Assembly (NCBI GenBank): GCA_964400875.1
Contig: CAYNWK010000206.1
Coordinates: 1-7,216, forward strand
DNA: 7,216 nucleotides
Source of the DNA: CAYNWK01 sp964400875
GTDB lineage: Bacteria; Chloroflexota; Anaerolineae; Anaerolineales; UBA4823
Direction: 5' to 3'
The position numbers and the translations under genes are program-made. Of the stretch, positions 5,451 through 7,216 are shown one piece after another. Positions within the stretch are counted from its first letter, which is position 1; the number at the start of each line of letters is the position of its first letter. Under the pieces are notes generated by a model. The model saw only the letters and a list, made by a program, of their open reading frames with translations. It did not search any database and was not told where the DNA came from.

Positions 5451-6996
5451 ACGCGTGGAATCCTGGTATATGGGCGTTGACGTAGGCACCGGCAGCTGCA
5501 AATGTGTGCTCGTCGACCAGGGCGCGCGCCTGCTCGGTCTAGGCTCTCATGAATACGCCAGCCAAAGCTCCCACGGAAAATGGCAGGAGCAAGACCCCGA
5601 ATCGATATTCCAGGCCATGATCGCCAGCGTAAGGGCTGCGCTGGAACAGGCCGGCGAGCTACCTGGCGAAGCGGGCGGGATCAGCATCGGCAGCGCCCTG
5701 CACAGCCTGGTTGCGCTGGACGAAAACGATCGACCGCTCACCGGGGTGATCACCTGGGCGGACGGGCGTGCGGTAGAACAGGCTCAGCGCATCAAATCCA
5801 GGCCCAACTCTGAAGCGCTTTACAGGCGAACCGGCTGTCCCGTCCACGGGATGTACCCGCTGTATAAGATCATCTGGCTGCGCGAGCAGCGGCCGGAGGT
5901 GTTCGCAAAAGCGGCTCGCTTCGCCAGCGTGAAGGAATACATCCTGGCTCGCTTGTGCGGGAGGCAAATCAGCGATTACAACCTTGCCGCGGGGAGCGGG
6001 CTGCTCAACGCAACCTCCCTGGATTGGGATGATCTGGCGCTCGATCTGGCCGGGGTAAAACCAGCCCAGCTACCCGAGCTGGCCGACCCCCGCCAGGTAT
6101 TAGGCAAGCTGAAAGCGGAGCATGCCGACCGCATGGGCCTCCCGGCAGGCACTCCGCTGGTTCTGGGCGCATCGGACGCGGTCAATTCGAGCCTGGGGTG
6201 CGGGTCGGTATTCCCCTGGCGGGCGACTTGCAACATCGGCACAAGCGGGGCGCTGCGTGTCCTGGTGGAACAACCCCTGCTGGATGAGCATGCCCACAGC
6301 TGGTGCTACCCCGTGGATTCTGGGCACTGGCTGGTCGGTGGGGCGATCAACAACGGCGGGATCACGTTGAGCTGGCTGCGCAAGGTAATAAATCAGGCCA
6401 CTGCGGATAGCCATATCCCCTATGAACGATTCGAGCAGCTGGCGGAGGGCGCGGAACCCGGAGCAGGTGGGCTGCTGTTCCTGCCTTATTTAGCCGGGGA
6501 GCGCAGCCCCAACTGGAACCTGGATGCCCGCGGGGTATTCTTCGGGCTTTCCTTGGAGCATGACCTGAGGCACTTGACCCGGGCGGTGATGGAAGGCGTC
6601 GCTTTCCGGATGCGCAGCTTAAACGAGATGCTCCTCGACCTCTCCGGCGAGCTGCGCGAGATACGCGCTTCCGGCGGGTTCGTCGAGTCTAGCCTGTGGG
6701 TGCAGATCTTGTCCAGCGTGTTGGGCAGAACCATCGACTTGCCAGCGGTGGAAGAGCCTGCCAGCCTCGGTACGGCTTTCTGGGCGATGATGGCTGACGG
6801 GACACTGGGGGGTTATGCCGATATCGACCGGCTGATCGGGATACGCCGGCGGGTTTCCCCGGTCGAAGTCGATCTGGGAACCTACGACCAGCTGTATGTC
6901 CTTTATAATCAGGTCTACGCGGCGCTGGCAGACTCTTTCACTCATATCGCTGCATTTCAGCGAGGCATGGAACCTGATAACCGATCGCTTAAATGA
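5440..6996 (+). CDS. gntK: FGGY-family carbohydrate kinase, gluconokinase type
   Basis: A 518-residue sugar kinase of the FGGY family, expected to phosphorylate D-gluconate to 6-phosphogluconate with ATP. Seen: the N-terminal phosphate loop DVGTGSCK (residues 14-21), TWADGRA, the TGCPVHGMYPLYKIIWL stretch containing FGGY signature 1 (about 138-147), and the catalytic-base segment GASDAVNS with D246. The second actin-like domain has IGTSGALR (about 266-273), GGAINNGG (about 300-307), FLPYLAGERSP (signature 2, about 347-357) and GGFVESSLW. The combination TGxPxH.M.PL, SIKEY-like (here SVKEY), GTSGA(L)R and GGAxNNGG is typical of the Bacillus-type FGGY gluconokinase rather than of xylulokinase or glycerol kinase. 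The start is taken as ATG 5440, giving an 11-base overlap with the upstream stop; ATG 5470, ten codons on, is also possible, and an open frame back to 5377 is unlikely to be used. Xylulose or another aldonate remains an alternative substrate. Confidence 0.88.
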   Translation: MGAERVESWYMGVDVGTGSCKCVLVDQGARLLGLGSHEYASQSSHGKWQEQDPESIFQAMIASVRAALEQAGELPGEAGGISIGSALHSLVALDENDRPLTGVITWADGRAVEQAQRIKSRPNSEALYRRTGCPVHGMYPLYKIIWLREQRPEVFAKAARFASVKEYILARLCGRQISDYNLAAGSGLLNATSLDWDDLALDLAGVKPAQLPELADPRQVLGKLKAEHADRMGLPAGTPLVLGASDAVNSSLGCGSVFPWRATCNIGTSGALRVLVEQPLLDEHAHSWCYPVDSGHWLVGGAINNGGITLSWLRKVINQATADSHIPYERFEQLAEGAEPGAGGLLFLPYLAGERSPNWNLDARGVFFGLSLEHDLRHLTRAVMEGVAFRMRSLNEMLLDLSGELREIRASGGFVESSLWVQILSSVLGRTIDLPAVEEPASLGTAFWAMMADGTLGGYADIDRLIGIRRRVSPVEVDLGTYDQLYVLYNQVYAALADSFTHIAAFQRGMEPDNRSLK

Positions 6997-7001
6997 CAAA
7001 A

Positions 7002-7028
7002 CCGCATGGTTGGTGGAAAACCATGCGG
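7002..7028 (-). terminator. Intrinsic terminator hairpin between convergent gntK and tRNA-Pro, probably bidirectional
   Basis: A perfect 10-bp stem, CCGCATGGTT (7002-7011) with AACCATGCGG (7019-7028), encloses a 7-nt loop. Read on the - strand, it starts 9 bases after the tRNA 3' end and is followed by TTTTGTCATTT, a good U-tract, so it fits best as the tRNA terminator. Read on the + strand it starts 5 bases after the gntK stop, but the tail (CGTATTCTG) is T-poor, so termination there would be weaker. Confidence 0.75.
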
Positions 7029-7037
7029 CGTATTCTG

Positions 7038-7112
7038 TCGGGGCGGCCGGATTTGAACCGGCGACCTCACGGACCCGAACCGTGCACTCTAGCCGGACTG
7101 AGCTACGCCCCG
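7038..7112 (-). tRNA. tRNA-Pro, anticodon CGG
   Basis: A 75-base cloverleaf on the - strand folds completely. The acceptor stem is CGGGGCG/CGCCCCG, the D stem GCTC/GAGT, the anticodon stem CACGG/CCGTG with loop TTCGGGT, and the T arm GCCGG-TTCAAAT-CCGGC, followed by discriminator A. The anticodon is CGG, which reads the proline codon CCG. The C1-G72 pair, A73 and G37 are the expected identity features of bacterial tRNA-Pro. The 3' CCA is not encoded (the gene continues CAG after A73), so it must be added by CCA-adding enzyme. Confidence 0.97.
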
Positions 7113-7122
7113 CGAGAGTGAA

Positions 7123-7151
7123 ATTATAAACGACGCACCTTTCTTTGGCAA
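7123..7151 (-). promoter_or_regulatory. Sigma-70-type promoter of tRNA-Pro
   Basis: On the - strand, TTGCCA (7151-7146, five of six bases of the -35 consensus) is followed by exactly 17 bases and then a perfect TATAAT (7128-7123). The -10 box ends 10 bases before the mature tRNA 5' end, so the transcript would have only a very short leader. A 6-bp inverted repeat (CACCTT 7136-7141 / AAGGTG 7150-7155) overlaps the -35 region; its meaning is unclear. Confidence 0.82.
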
Positions 7152-7182
7152 GGTGAGTATACTGAGATCCGGACATAAAAGC

Positions 7183-7212
7183 TTGACATGCGATACAATC
7201 CGCCCGTAATAC
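7183..7212 (+). promoter_or_regulatory. Possible + strand promoter for a gene beyond the window
   Basis: A perfect TTGACA (7183-7188) is followed after 18 bases by TAATAC (7207-7212), a poor -10 match. A better -10-like TACAAT (7194-7199) is only 5 bases from TTGACA, too close to work with it. The downstream gene is outside the window, so this remains tentative. Confidence 0.35.
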
Positions 7213-7216
7213 TCCC

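Noticed and set aside
6619..7176. Long - strand open frame (185 codons) at the right end
   Set aside because: It runs through the tRNA-Pro gene and the terminator and then antisense to gntK. The stretch VRVREVAGSNPAAP is the well-known spurious translation of a tRNA.
7183..7199. Promoter made of TTGACA and TACAAT
   Set aside because: The two boxes are only 5 bases apart, far from the 16-18 needed by sigma-70-type polymerase.

Overview
The window looks like bacterial chromosome, moderately GC-rich, with tightly packed genes, translationally overlapping starts and a CCA-less tRNA gene. A short intergenic stretch of degenerate 10-bp 'CGCAGATT'-like repeats is of a type I associate with Chloroflexota (Anaerolineae) and some other environmental phyla. 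I therefore suggest an Anaerolineae-like organism, at low confidence, because nothing here is a phylogenetic marker.

Layout: six genes lie on the + strand. (1) Positions 1-716 hold the C-terminal part of an enolase-superfamily (mandelate racemase/muconate lactonizing enzyme-like) protein, cut by the window edge. (2) 716-1549 is an SDR of the D-mannonate oxidoreductase / fructuronate reductase type. A 155-bp gap (1550-1704) holds a small inverted repeat and the 10-bp repeats. (3) 1705-2955 is a LarA-family nickel-pincer racemase/epimerase. (4) 2969-4420 is decarboxylating 6-phosphogluconate dehydrogenase. (5) 4410-5450 is a D-2-hydroxyacid dehydrogenase. (6) 5440-6996 is an FGGY kinase of the gluconokinase type. 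Genes 1/2 overlap by 1 bp, and genes 4/5 and 5/6 by 11 bp each. Facing them on the - strand is tRNA-Pro(CGG) (7112-7038) with a clear sigma-70-type promoter. A strong hairpin (7002-7028) between the convergent units probably terminates both. The last ~35 bases may carry a + strand promoter for a gene beyond the window.

How the genes fit together (inference): UxuB-type reduction of D-fructuronate gives D-mannonate. A LarA-family C2-epimerase (as in the described D-gluconate 2-epimerase, GntE) could convert D-mannonate to D-gluconate. Gluconokinase then makes 6-phosphogluconate, and Gnd makes ribulose-5-phosphate, CO2 and NADPH. This would be a hexuronate-to-pentose-phosphate route that avoids mannonate dehydratase, KDG kinase and KDPG aldolase. 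The D-2-hydroxyacid dehydrogenase could feed 2-ketogluconate into, or out of, the same gluconate pool. This proposed pathway is the most interesting content of the window. No transporter, regulator or nickel-pincer cofactor synthesis gene (larB/larC/larE) is present here.
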